From Thiomargarita sp. (lineage in GTDB: Bacteria; Pseudomonadota; Gammaproteobacteria; Beggiatoales; Beggiatoaceae): 9,337 bases of DNA. Made by a program: the position numbers and the translations under genes. The notes under the pieces were generated by a model that did not search any database, was not told the DNA's origin, and saw only the letters and a program-made list of their open reading frames with translations. Shown piece after piece: positions 1 through 6,978 of the stretch. The DNA is taken from NCBI GenBank assembly GCA_020721025.1, contig DYNO01000071.1:1-9337 (forward strand), read 5' to 3'. Positions within the stretch are counted from its first letter, which is position 1. The number at the start of each line of letters is the position of its first letter.

Positions 1-156
1 AAAGTCATACGCCGCTTTGAGTGAGAATGGATTTTCTTTCTTGCCAAAATGTTCAAGCAGTTGATTGTAACAATGTCTTACCGTGCCACAGGCTTTATTC
101 AGATATTCCTTTTGTGCTTCATTGGGTTGGAGTTCGATTTTATGTGCCAATAACAT
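1..156 (-). CDS. tnpB: TnpB (OrfB) N-terminal part, RNA-guided nuclease of an IS200/IS605-type element; runs off the left edge
   Basis: Read on the minus strand from the ATG at 156-154, 52 codons stay open to the window edge. The protein begins MLLAHKIELQPNEAQ and continues with KACGTVRHCYNQLLEHF. This is the typical start of the helix-turn-helix domain of IS605 OrfB/TnpB proteins: a basic K-I-x-L-x-P-x-x-x-Q strand, then a G-x-x-R-x-x-Y-N helix. TnpB proteins of this family are RNA-guided DNA endonucleases that favour retention of the transposon; the guide RNA usually comes from the 3' end of the gene, which lies outside this window. The start is well supported by the Shine-Dalgarno sequence GAGGAAG (plus 163-169) six bases upstream and by a near-consensus promoter. 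No tnpA lies between the start and the likely element end, so this looks like a tnpB-only (IS1341-type) element, unless tnpA lies downstream. The RuvC active site cannot be judged here. Confidence 0.85.
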   Translation of the reverse strand, partial: MLLAHKIELQPNEAQKEYLNKACGTVRHCYNQLLEHFGKKENPFSLKAAYDF

Positions 157-290
157 GGCTAACTTCCTCAGATGGGTTACATTTAAGTCATGGCGAGGAT
201 TCTAATGTGATATGCTTTACCTGTCAATACTTTTTGGGTTATAGACCTGTTTCACTTGGTATTAAAGATTTCAAATCGGTTCTATACAGG
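157..290 (-). mobile_element. Left-end region of the tnpB element, abutting the cyclase remnant
   Basis: This stretch lies between the tnpB start and the point where recognisable cyclase coding begins (about 286-292). It holds the tnpB promoter and Shine-Dalgarno sequence. Its outer part can fold: TATAGACC (240-247) pairs with GGTTCTATA (278-286) with one bulged base, and inside it lies the odd palindrome GATTTCAAATC (267-277). An alternative pairing is CCTGT (246-250) with ACAGG (286-290). IS200/IS605 elements carry subterminal hairpins instead of terminal inverted repeats and make no target duplication, which fits. The exact boundary and target tetra- or pentanucleotide cannot be fixed without an empty site or another copy. 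Confidence 0.55.
199..227 (-). promoter_or_regulatory. Sigma70-type promoter of tnpB
   Basis: On the minus strand a perfect -35 TTGACA (plus 222-227) is followed by a 17-base spacer and the -10 TAGAAT (plus 199-204). Transcription would start near 192, giving a leader of about 36 bases before the tnpB ATG. The match is among the best in the window and sits where a tnpB promoter is expected. Confidence 0.75.
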
Positions 291-612
291 TATCGGGATA
301 ACACAAGGTGAAGTAATTCAAGGCAATATGGGCTCTGCGTTGAAAATGGATTATACTTTGTTGGACGATGCAGTGAATATGGCTTCTCGTTTGGAAGGAT
401 TGACGCGACAATTGCCTTATGGATTAGCAGTTTGCGCCAATTTCAAACAACATTGTCAAGAATCTTGGCAATTTGTGGCGTTGGGCGAACATTCCGTGAA
501 AGGGAAACGTAACTCAATTGAAGTCTATTCCATTGATGATTCAAATACTTATCAAAATATTCAAAGTGATCAACTTGCAACATTGATTCGACAACGTTTA
601 AAAATCTCTTAA
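289..612 (+). pseudogene. Class III adenylate/guanylate cyclase, C-terminal half of the catalytic domain, 5' end lost
   Basis: About 107 codons read GIGITQGEVIQGNMGS, then MDYTLLDDAVNMASRLE, and finish with LGEHSVKGKRNSIEVYSI. This is the second half of a class III nucleotide cyclase domain (ATP to cAMP or GTP to cGMP). The Asp of the DYT motif and the Asn-Arg pair of VNMASR, which stabilises the transition state, are present. The usual G-D-x-V-N motif reads D-D-A-V-N. The first half, with both metal-binding aspartates and any sensor or membrane domain, is missing. Homology stops where the tnpB element's structured end begins, so insertion most likely truncated the gene. A TTG in frame at 256 would lie inside the element and has no convincing ribosome site. 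Any product should be catalytically dead. The ccmG homolog starts 16 bases after the stop, so the remnant may still be read through as leader of that transcript. Confidence 0.8.
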
Positions 613-628
613 CTTTCGGAAATTGCTT

Positions 629-1156
629 ATGTTTCGTTACTTACTCCCCTTGGGAATTTTTGTTGTGTTGGCAGGTTTTTTATATGTCGGTTTGGGATTA
701 AATCCGCGGGATATTGGTTCAACCCGATTAGATAAGCCCGCTCCCGAATTTTCTCTGCCCCAAGTCACTGATTTACAAAAAACTTTGAGCCACAACGATT
801 TTAAGGGCAAAGTTTCTCTATTCAACGTATGGGCTTCATGGTGTCAAACGTGTCGTTATGAACATCCGCTGTTAATGCAGTTATCCAAACAAACGCAAAT
901 TCCGATTTATGGTTTGAATTTTAAAGATAAAATCGACGCAGCCCGCCAAATTTTACAGCGAGAAGGGAATCCTTATCTTGCCAGCGGTTTTGATGAAAAA
1001 GGCTTGACCGGCATTGATTGGGGAGTGACGGGAACGCCAGAAACTTTTGTGATTGATAAACAAGGCATTGTGCGCTTGAAGTGGGTGGGACCGTTGACGG
1101 TAGAAACGTTGCAAAACAAAGTGTTGCCCTTGATTCAAACTTTACAGAAGCAATAA
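629..1156 (+). CDS. ccmG: CcmG/DsbE-type thiol:disulfide interchange protein
   Basis: A protein of 175 residues with a hydrophobic N-terminal segment (about residues 4-23) that would act as an uncleaved anchor, placing a thioredoxin fold in the periplasm. The fold shows the family entry motif PAPEFSLP (37-44), the active site WCQTC (C72 and C75) in the frame FNVWASWCQTCRYEH, and the cis-proline loop GTPET (P137). CcmG/DsbE reduces apocytochrome c or its chaperone CcmH before haem attachment. CQTC replaces the more usual CPTC, but both cysteines remain, and the length matches the family. I prefer the ATG at 629, preceded by CGGA at 617-620, to an in-frame TTG at 623. It lies 16 bases after the cyclase remnant and 4 bases before rsmG, so it is probably co-transcribed with rsmG. 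The other ccm genes are not here; a related periplasmic TlpA/ResA-like reductase is the main alternative. Confidence 0.88.
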   Translation: MFRYLLPLGIFVVLAGFLYVGLGLNPRDIGSTRLDKPAPEFSLPQVTDLQKTLSHNDFKGKVSLFNVWASWCQTCRYEHPLLMQLSKQTQIPIYGLNFKDKIDAARQILQREGNPYLASGFDEKGLTGIDWGVTGTPETFVIDKQGIVRLKWVGPLTVETLQNKVLPLIQTLQKQ

Positions 1157-1160
1157 GATT

Positions 1161-1811
1161 GTGGGGAATCATTCGACACTTTATCGCACCATGTTGCAAC
1201 AGGGTTTAACCGATTTGTCATTGCAACTCTCTGACGATACTCAGGAAAAATTGTTGCAATATCTTTATCTGTTGGAAAAGTGGAATCAGGCGTATAACTT
1301 GACCGCAGTGCGTGAGATTAAGCAAATGATTCCTAAGCATTTATTGGATAGTTTGGCGATCTTACCGTGGGTGCAACCGTCGCGCATTTTGGATGTGGGG
1401 ACGGGGGCGGGCTTGCCGGGCGTGGTGTGGGCGATGGCGCAACCGATGTGGCATTGTGTGTTATTGGACAGCAACGCGAAAAAAATTCGTTTTATTCAAC
1501 AAGTTATCATTGAGTTGGGTTTGAATAACGTGGAGGCTGTGTGCACACGATTGGAAAAATATCAACCACAACAACCGTTTGACAGTATCGTATCACGCGC
1601 TTTTGCTGAGTTAGTGACTTTTTATCACTTGAGTCATCCATGGTGTGCACCGAAGGGGCATTTATTAGCAATGAAGGGGATATATCCAGAGCAGGAAGTG
1701 ATTGCATTACATCATTTGCCAGTGAAAATAACAAGTTATCCTGTGACTGTTCCCCAGTTAGACGCGCAACGGCATTTAATTGTGATGCAAGTTGAAAAGC
1801 GTGACGAATAA
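1161..1811 (+). CDS. rsmG: 16S rRNA (guanine(527)-N(7))-methyltransferase RsmG
   Basis: A protein of 216 residues with family hallmarks throughout: WNQAYNLTAVRE (41-52), HLLDSL (60-65), the S-adenosylmethionine loop LDVGTGAGLPG (77-87), LLDSNAKKIRF (101-111), the catalytic-region motif SRAF (145-148) and MKG (171-173). RsmG (GidB) methylates N7 of G527 in the 530 loop of 16S rRNA; its loss gives low-level streptomycin resistance in several bacteria. Length is close to the roughly 207 residues of E. coli RsmG. The GTG start at 1161 is chosen because residues after it (STLYRTMLQQGL) resemble the N-terminal helix of many homologs. The ATG at 1191 has no upstream ribosome site either and would give 206 residues. 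The gene starts 4 bases after the ccmG stop. The usual neighbours mnmG and parA/parB are not seen. It ends 25 bases from the convergent methylase gene, with no clear terminator hairpin between. Confidence 0.95.
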   Translation: MGNHSTLYRTMLQQGLTDLSLQLSDDTQEKLLQYLYLLEKWNQAYNLTAVREIKQMIPKHLLDSLAILPWVQPSRILDVGTGAGLPGVVWAMAQPMWHCVLLDSNAKKIRFIQQVIIELGLNNVEAVCTRLEKYQPQQPFDSIVSRAFAELVTFYHLSHPWCAPKGHLLAMKGIYPEQEVIALHHLPVKITSYPVTVPQLDAQRHLIVMQVEKRDE

Positions 1812-1836
1812 CGTAATTTGTTGAATTAGGTCATGT

Positions 1837-4746
1837 TTATTTTTCCAAGTTTCGCTTGGCGGATTTTTTCTGGGTAGGCGGATAACTGACGGGAACATAA
1901 AGCCCTTTTCCAGTCAACCCCGGCTCGCGTGCTAACAATTCTCGCAAGGTGCTGAGATTGGGCAAGTTTAAAACCTCGCTAAATGCATCATCAATCGCTT
2001 GACGCACCTTGTCTTGAGCTAACTTTGCAATTGCTTGAAGTTCCTTGTCTTTTAATCGGTCGTAAACTTGCGCCAATTTTTCCAACTCTGGTCGCGCCAA
2101 TTGTTGAACATTTAAAACAGGCATTTTTTCCCATGCGGGCTTTTTCATCTGCACCCACGCTCCTTCAGTGATAACTCGATGCCCAAATACCAAGGTAATT
2201 GCTATTGAACTGTTGAGCCATAATGCCAGAACTTTTTGCTGTTCTTTCGTCCATTGGCTATCTTTGGGTTGAAATGTCCACCAAGTATTTCCTAACACTG
2301 GTTTTTCAAAATTGACTCCCAATAATTTATGAGAATTAAATCTCACTCGTTCTATTAACAAAAGACTCCCTGATTTTGACCAAACTTGTTGCGGATTTTT
2401 TAATCGTCTTCCTTCTGCGGCAATGGAACGGGGATATAAAAAACCGTTAGGATTCTGTTGCATACAAACCACTTGTTTTGAACTGTGTCCCCAAAAAGCG
2501 GAATAAGGCGACCACTCATCTGTAGAAACAGTGAAGGCATCGTGAATATCGCGTCGATCATAGCCTAAACTGCCTAATTCTTGTAATTGACACAATCCTA
2601 ATTTCACAGGAGTTTGCGCAGGAACGGCTAAAATATATTCTTGTTTTAACTGACAAAAGATACGCAACAAATCTGTTTGAGCAAATAATGCCCCCGTCCA
2701 ATTTTCCCGTTGTTGAGCCGGCGACATCGTAAAAGTTTCTGCTGTTTTTCCATACAAACTACGCAAAGAACAGACCCCTTGCCCAGTCAATGCCACTGTT
2801 GGCGTGGAAAAAGTTCGCATCACCGTGTCAAAAGCACGATAAATACCGCGGGGATTGTGCCACAAATTCAAATACAGCGTGTCGCCCGGCAATTCATCCT
2901 TGTCTAATTTACGTGCAATGAATAAAATTTCTGATAAATCAGTATTTTCAGAGAAATTCGGATGTTCCACATCATGACTGCTCACCACAATTTCTAAATG
3001 ATAGTGCTGCGCCAATAAATCCCGCGTTTCTGCCCATGCTTCCCCCGAAGCCAATGCCGCCGGTAGCACAAATGCCATTCTTCCACCGATTTTCAAATAC
3101 TTATCGGCAAGTGCGACGAATATCGACCCTAAACCCGCAGTGGCACTGGCACCATAATGCTTGACGCGTTTTTTCAATTCATGCTGCAATTGCTCACGTT
3201 CATCGGGCAAACTGCCAAACAGTAAATTTCCCCCAACACTGCGTACAAAGGGCGGATTCATCACGCATAAATCAAAACGTTCCGCGGGAATGGTGGCATT
3301 GGTGGCGGTGATCTTGGTGGCACTTTTACGGATACTTTGCAAGTGATCGCCCACGAGAGAAAATTGCGTTTGCACTTTGTCATCGTCTAAAAAATCCAAA
3401 CTTCCCAACCGTGCGTGTTCGCCGTCCATTCCTAACGGCATGACAAATAAGTTCATTTCGTTGAATGCCACATCAGGCGCAAGCAATGCCAAGGTGGATG
3501 CTGTTAAATGCACCGCGCTGGGTAGGACATCATAACCAAAAATCATATTTTCCATCAACACTTGATGAAAGGCTTGCATATCATGCTGTTGCAACGTTTT
3601 TTTGTCCGAAACCCGCCGCCGGATGTAAGCATCTCGTAACGCGTCCGCCGCCGCCATCAATAACGTTCCCGTGCCACAGGTTAAATCCGTCACTCGGTAG
3701 TTTTTCAGCGTCTCAAGGTCGCCAAAATCCCGCTGTTTATCCAATCCAATCGCCAATTTCAGCAATAATGTTGCAGTGGGCACGGCAGTATAAAATGTAC
3801 CCAAATACTTGGCTTCGTGCAGTAACCAGTGATAAATGCGTCCCATTAAATCATGGCGTAATGCCGCTTGTTTTGCAGAAATTTTAAGGGCTTGAGTGAT
3901 GAGATTTTTCAATGGAATATTGCGAGACGGACTGGCATGAGGAATACATTCAATCACATTTTCAGCAAGTTGAAAAATAGGAACATAATTAATCTGTTGC
4001 CAAATCCATCGCCAATGTTGTTGCGCCGCGCTCATGATTTCATCGGTATCTAAAAACGCGTTGATTGGCTGTACATTGTCATGCGTTCTCAGCAATTGTT
4101 CTTGAAAAATTAACGCATTGGCGAGCACCAAGGCTGCAATTTTCGCCGCAGTGGCATGACGTTGTTGCGTTTTTTCTGGCGTTTCTTTCGAGGGCGGATA
4201 CACACCGAGCAGGCGAGAAAATTTTTCACAAGTCGCAGTCTCTTTCGTCCACATATTTGCTGCATGAAGCAGAACTTCACCGAGTGAGGCTGCCAACGTT
4301 TCGACTAAATTGTCTTCTAACAACGCCGTTTGTGCTTGACGAATATCGGCTATCAATTTCGTCACATCGCCTTCTAACCATTCTGTTTTACCTGCTTCGG
4401 AGAGAATCACGTAACGAAAAGTGCAACGTTGTAGCGCAGTTTGTACTTCAGTTGTCGATACGTGTCGCAAGTCTTCCGGGTACATAATGGCAATGGTGAT
4501 GTGTGCCAAACCTTGAATCATGCGTTGGGAGGCTTGGGCGTAGGCGGCGGTTTCTGTGCCTTGCCGGGCAAACTTTCCTTCTAAAATCACGTTTAAGCCA
4601 TCTAATTTGAAAAATACGTCGGGTAATTTTTTCGACGCACCGCCGGTAATGATTTCAGCTTCTGCCATCAAGCCGTGTTGCGCGAGGACGAGAGCCAATA
4701 AAGTATTGATGGTTTCTTCACGATGGGGAGAGGTGGGATCAAGCAT
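1837..4746 (-). CDS. Single-chain N6-adenine DNA methyltransferase with putative N-terminal PD-(D/E)xK nuclease (Type IIG-like restriction-modification enzyme)
   Basis: From the ATG at 4746-4744 the protein has 969 residues. Residues 42-58 read PDVFFKLDGLNVILEGK, which fits a PD-(D/E)xK nuclease core (D43, E56, K58) on a beta hairpin. A helical linker follows (about 130-310). The methyltransferase core shows GTFYT (316-320, motif X position), DLTCGTGTLL (354-363, motif I, SAM binding), MIFGYDVLPSAVHLT (401-415) and the catalytic NPPF (497-500) of N6-adenine enzymes. Residues about 620-880 look like a target-recognition region, with LWLNSSIAI (842-850) and a K-P-A-W-x-x-M-P motif near 869-876 as in Type IIG/Eco57I-like proteins. 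The C-terminus is basic. The order nuclease, methylase, specificity in one chain fits Type IIG, with no separate R or S subunit nearby. An in-frame TTG at 4803 lies upstream of the probable -10 box, so it is rejected as start. Nuclease activity and target site are inferred, not shown; a solitary methyltransferase is the alternative. Confidence 0.8.
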   Translation of the reverse strand: MLDPTSPHREETINTLLALVLAQHGLMAEAEIITGGASKKLPDVFFKLDGLNVILEGKFARQGTETAAYAQASQRMIQGLAHITIAIMYPEDLRHVSTTEVQTALQRCTFRYVILSEAGKTEWLEGDVTKLIADIRQAQTALLEDNLVETLAASLGEVLLHAANMWTKETATCEKFSRLLGVYPPSKETPEKTQQRHATAAKIAALVLANALIFQEQLLRTHDNVQPINAFLDTDEIMSAAQQHWRWIWQQINYVPIFQLAENVIECIPHASPSRNIPLKNLITQALKISAKQAALRHDLMGRIYHWLLHEAKYLGTFYTAVPTATLLLKLAIGLDKQRDFGDLETLKNYRVTDLTCGTGTLLMAAADALRDAYIRRRVSDKKTLQQHDMQAFHQVLMENMIFGYDVLPSAVHLTASTLALLAPDVAFNEMNLFVMPLGMDGEHARLGSLDFLDDDKVQTQFSLVGDHLQSIRKSATKITATNATIPAERFDLCVMNPPFVRSVGGNLLFGSLPDEREQLQHELKKRVKHYGASATAGLGSIFVALADKYLKIGGRMAFVLPAALASGEAWAETRDLLAQHYHLEIVVSSHDVEHPNFSENTDLSEILFIARKLDKDELPGDTLYLNLWHNPRGIYRAFDTVMRTFSTPTVALTGQGVCSLRSLYGKTAETFTMSPAQQRENWTGALFAQTDLLRIFCQLKQEYILAVPAQTPVKLGLCQLQELGSLGYDRRDIHDAFTVSTDEWSPYSAFWGHSSKQVVCMQQNPNGFLYPRSIAAEGRRLKNPQQVWSKSGSLLLIERVRFNSHKLLGVNFEKPVLGNTWWTFQPKDSQWTKEQQKVLALWLNSSIAITLVFGHRVITEGAWVQMKKPAWEKMPVLNVQQLARPELEKLAQVYDRLKDKELQAIAKLAQDKVRQAIDDAFSEVLNLPNLSTLRELLAREPGLTGKGLYVPVSYPPTQKKSAKRNLEK

Positions 4747-4785
4747 GATTTTTTGACGTGTTTGGGCGGCTTTTGAATGGCTAAA

Positions 4786-4794
4786 ATTATAGCA
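4786..4794 (-). promoter_or_regulatory. Extended -10 promoter of the methylase gene
   Basis: On the minus strand the sequence TGCTATAAT is a perfect extended -10 (TGn plus TATAAT). No good -35 is visible at 16-18 bases, which is common for extended -10 promoters. Transcription would start near 4779, about 33 bases before the ATG at 4746 and downstream of the in-frame TTG at 4803. This decides the start codon in favour of 4746. Confidence 0.6.
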
Positions 4795-4803
4795 TGTATC
4801 CAA

Positions 4804-5097
4804 GACAAACTTCCATTTAAGACTACATAGATAATGCTTTAATTATTTGCGCGACAGCACTGGGTCTTGCAGAAATGACAGAAACTCCTTGACTTAATGA
4901 CATTGAAGCGTGGATAGCTGAAGCACTGTAAAAAAGATAATCTGAACCTGTCAAATTTATAGGAAAATAGACCGCTTTGAATATTCTTTCTGTGGTGTGT
5001 TGGCTATATCATTTCCGCCAGTCAAACTGATCAATTCTCAGACATAAACTTATGATACCTTAGTGTGCATCACTTCATCACCCGTTTTTTTATCAAT
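4804..5097. other. Divergent intergenic region with a possible decayed coding fragment
   Basis: This stretch separates the methylase gene from the divergent exoprotein gene. It must hold the promoters of both. Minus-strand positions 5008-4823 form a 61-codon open frame, bounded upstream by a stop at 5011-5009. It has a protein-like stretch (for example GSDYLFYSASAIHASMS and SVISARPSAVAQIIKAL) but no convincing start. A short open piece in another minus frame just upstream (about 5033-4961, containing LTGGNDIANTPQKEY) could be its shifted continuation. I do not recognise the family. It may be the tail of a lost gene or chance. No strong terminator hairpin or RNA gene was seen. Confidence 0.35.
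5051..5056 (+). promoter_or_regulatory. Possible -10 box of the exoprotein gene
   Basis: TATGAT matches the -10 consensus in five of six bases and lies about 41 bases before the ATG at 5098. The -35 candidate at proper spacing (TGATCA, 5028-5033) is poor. If it is real, transcription would start near 5063. The GTG at 5065 would then have almost no leader, which argues weakly for the ATG at 5098. Confidence 0.25.
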
Positions 5098-6978
5098 ATG
5101 ACTATTACCGCACTCAAACAACTTAATATTTTATGCTGGATAAATTTTTGCCTGTTATCGGGTTTATCAACCGTGACAAATGCAGAAATCATCACCGATG
5201 GTACGTTAGGGAATCGGGTCAATTTACCCGGCAAAGCATATCAAATCACGGAATCACTTGGCACACGGATTGGCAATAATCTATTCCATAGCTTTGAAAA
5301 ATTTGATTTACAAGCCGGCGAGATTGCAACGTTCTCAGGCGACGCTGGGCTTGAAAACATTTTCGGACGTGTCACGAATGGTATGGTTTCTCATATCAAT
5401 GGGACAATTCACTCCACTATTCCAGAAGTTGCCATTTTTTTGTTGAATCCCGCAGGTTTTATATTTGGCGCGCAAGCCCAGCTTGACCTGCAAGGAACAC
5501 TTGTTGTGACCACTGGTGACACGATTGATTTCAAAGACAAGGGGGTATTTTTCGTCGATCCGCAGCGCAATAGTTTGCTTACTGTTGCTGAACCTCAAGC
5601 CTTTGGTTTTATTACAGAAACTCCCGCCCCTATCCATCTGCAACAAAGTCATCTTACACTGTCTGATAATCAATTCATCCTGTTACTGGGAGGCGATATT
5701 GTCCTTGATGACAGTCATATTTCCGCCCCCCAGAATTCATTATCACAAACGAATCTTATAGATAACAGTGGAATTGGTTTAGTGAGTTTTGCCAGTGCCG
5801 GCAAGCTGGTGTTGCGTTTTGAAGAAGATGTTCCGGTCGATGAACAAAATTTCCTATTACAACCCGAAGGAGTTTCACGTTTTGGGCAGATAACCTTGCA
5901 ACATCATTCTACGTTGAAAGCAGAAGGAAATGGACGCGGCGCGGGCTTGATTCATTTGCGTGGTGAGCAGGTATTGTTGGATGATGGCAGTGAAATTAGT
6001 ACCGATACCACGGGCGATGACGCGGGGAGTTTGGTATTTATCAATGCCACCTCGACGCAATTACGCAACAATAGCCAGATTCGTAGCAGTTTGCAGCAAG
6101 GTTTGGGATCGGGCAGTGCGATTTTGTTGCAAGGACAGCACATTAGTTTGAGTGAAAACAGTCAATTAACTGCCATGACGCAGGGAGAGGGACGCGGTGG
6201 GGTTATTATGTTGCGAGCAGATCAGGTGGAATTACAAAATGCACGAATTTCGACCAACACATTGGGTAGCGGCACCGGGGGCGATATTTTCATCGTAGCG
6301 CAGGAATTTCGCAGTCGTTCTGCTCAACCCGTTGCGCTGATCGATTATGCTCGTGATGAAACGCCAACTCGTGACAATGTTTACAGTTTATTCCATAACT
6401 TAGTGATTGCCGATACCTTGGACGCGGGCGATGCGAGACACATCACTATCGAAGCAAAACAGGTTGATTTGTCTGGGAGTTTAGCAATTTCCAGCGGTTC
6501 ATTGGGAACGGGCAAGGGTGGCTCGGTATCGCTTAAGCTACAAAGTGGGCGGTTACAAGAGGGCGTTGCGATTTCCAGCAGTAGTTTTGATCGAGGGGAA
6601 GGCGGACAAGTCACGGTTCAAGTGGCAGACGATTTGACTCTGAATAATTCAGTTATTTCAAGCGGTTCATTTTCACGAGATACAACTGCGGGTAATGCGG
6701 GAGAAGTGACTGTGCAAGCCAATCGATTGACATTATTGAACCATTCTGTCATTAACAGTGGGACGCTTCATGCGAGTGGGGGAAATGTCACTATCGAAGT
6801 TGGCGACCGGCTTTATTTGCACAACAGCGTGATTGATACAACCGTGTCGGGGGGATTGGGTGACGGGGGCAATATGACCTTGCATCATCCGAACTTACTG
6901 ATTCTCAACCGTTCGATATTGCTGGCTCAAGCAGACGAAGGCAAGGGGGCAATATTCGCATTGCTGCCAAACACCTGA
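5098..6978 (+). CDS. Filamentous-haemagglutinin-like secreted beta-helix protein, N-terminal part of a frameshifted gene
   Basis: From the ATG at 5098 this frame codes 626 residues. A signal peptide covers residues 1-29 (hydrophobic NILCWINFCLLSGL, likely cleavage TNA-E). Next comes a haemagglutination-activity (TpsA-type secretion) domain with NLFHSFEKFDL (61-71), NIFGRVTNG (87-95) and LLNPAGFIFG (115-124). The rest is a repetitive, Ser/Gly/Asn-rich beta-helix. The clearest repeats lie in about 458-610 (ISSGS, ISSSS, ISSGS, INSGT blocks, each followed by GGxVTV/L). Such proteins are exported through an outer-membrane TpsB (FhaC/ShlB-like) pore and act as adhesins or surface fibres. No TpsB gene is in the window. 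A GTG at 5065 in the same frame is a possible longer start; neither start has a clear Shine-Dalgarno sequence. The frame ends early at 6978 because of a one-base shift at the G run 6945-6949, so the last 10 residues are not native. Family assignment is firm; function as adhesin is inferred. Confidence 0.85.
   Translation: MTITALKQLNILCWINFCLLSGLSTVTNAEIITDGTLGNRVNLPGKAYQITESLGTRIGNNLFHSFEKFDLQAGEIATFSGDAGLENIFGRVTNGMVSHINGTIHSTIPEVAIFLLNPAGFIFGAQAQLDLQGTLVVTTGDTIDFKDKGVFFVDPQRNSLLTVAEPQAFGFITETPAPIHLQQSHLTLSDNQFILLLGGDIVLDDSHISAPQNSLSQTNLIDNSGIGLVSFASAGKLVLRFEEDVPVDEQNFLLQPEGVSRFGQITLQHHSTLKAEGNGRGAGLIHLRGEQVLLDDGSEISTDTTGDDAGSLVFINATSTQLRNNSQIRSSLQQGLGSGSAILLQGQHISLSENSQLTAMTQGEGRGGVIMLRADQVELQNARISTNTLGSGTGGDIFIVAQEFRSRSAQPVALIDYARDETPTRDNVYSLFHNLVIADTLDAGDARHITIEAKQVDLSGSLAISSGSLGTGKGGSVSLKLQSGRLQEGVAISSSSFDRGEGGQVTVQVADDLTLNNSVISSGSFSRDTTAGNAGEVTVQANRLTLLNHSVINSGTLHASGGNVTIEVGDRLYLHNSVIDTTVSGGLGDGGNMTLHHPNLLILNRSILLAQADEGKGAIFALLPNT

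Noticed and set aside
256..288. TTG start and first 11 residues of the cyclase frame
   Set aside because: These codons lie in the structured end of the tnpB element and do not resemble cyclase sequence; the frame is open there by chance.
21..311. Plus-strand open frame of 96 codons at the left edge
   Set aside because: It is the antisense shadow of the tnpB start and its leader; the minus-strand reading has a clear family match, a Shine-Dalgarno sequence and a promoter.
1812..1836. Terminator between rsmG and the convergent methylase gene
   Set aside because: The 25-base gap contains no stem-loop followed by a T run on either strand.
3465..3887. Plus-strand open frames of up to 140 codons inside the methylase gene (also 4065-4487)
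   Set aside because: They are antisense to conserved methylase or helical-linker sequence, have no recognisable motif and no ribosome site.
5335..5673. Minus-strand 112-codon open frame
   Set aside because: It is antisense to the haemagglutination domain, which is the real coding strand.
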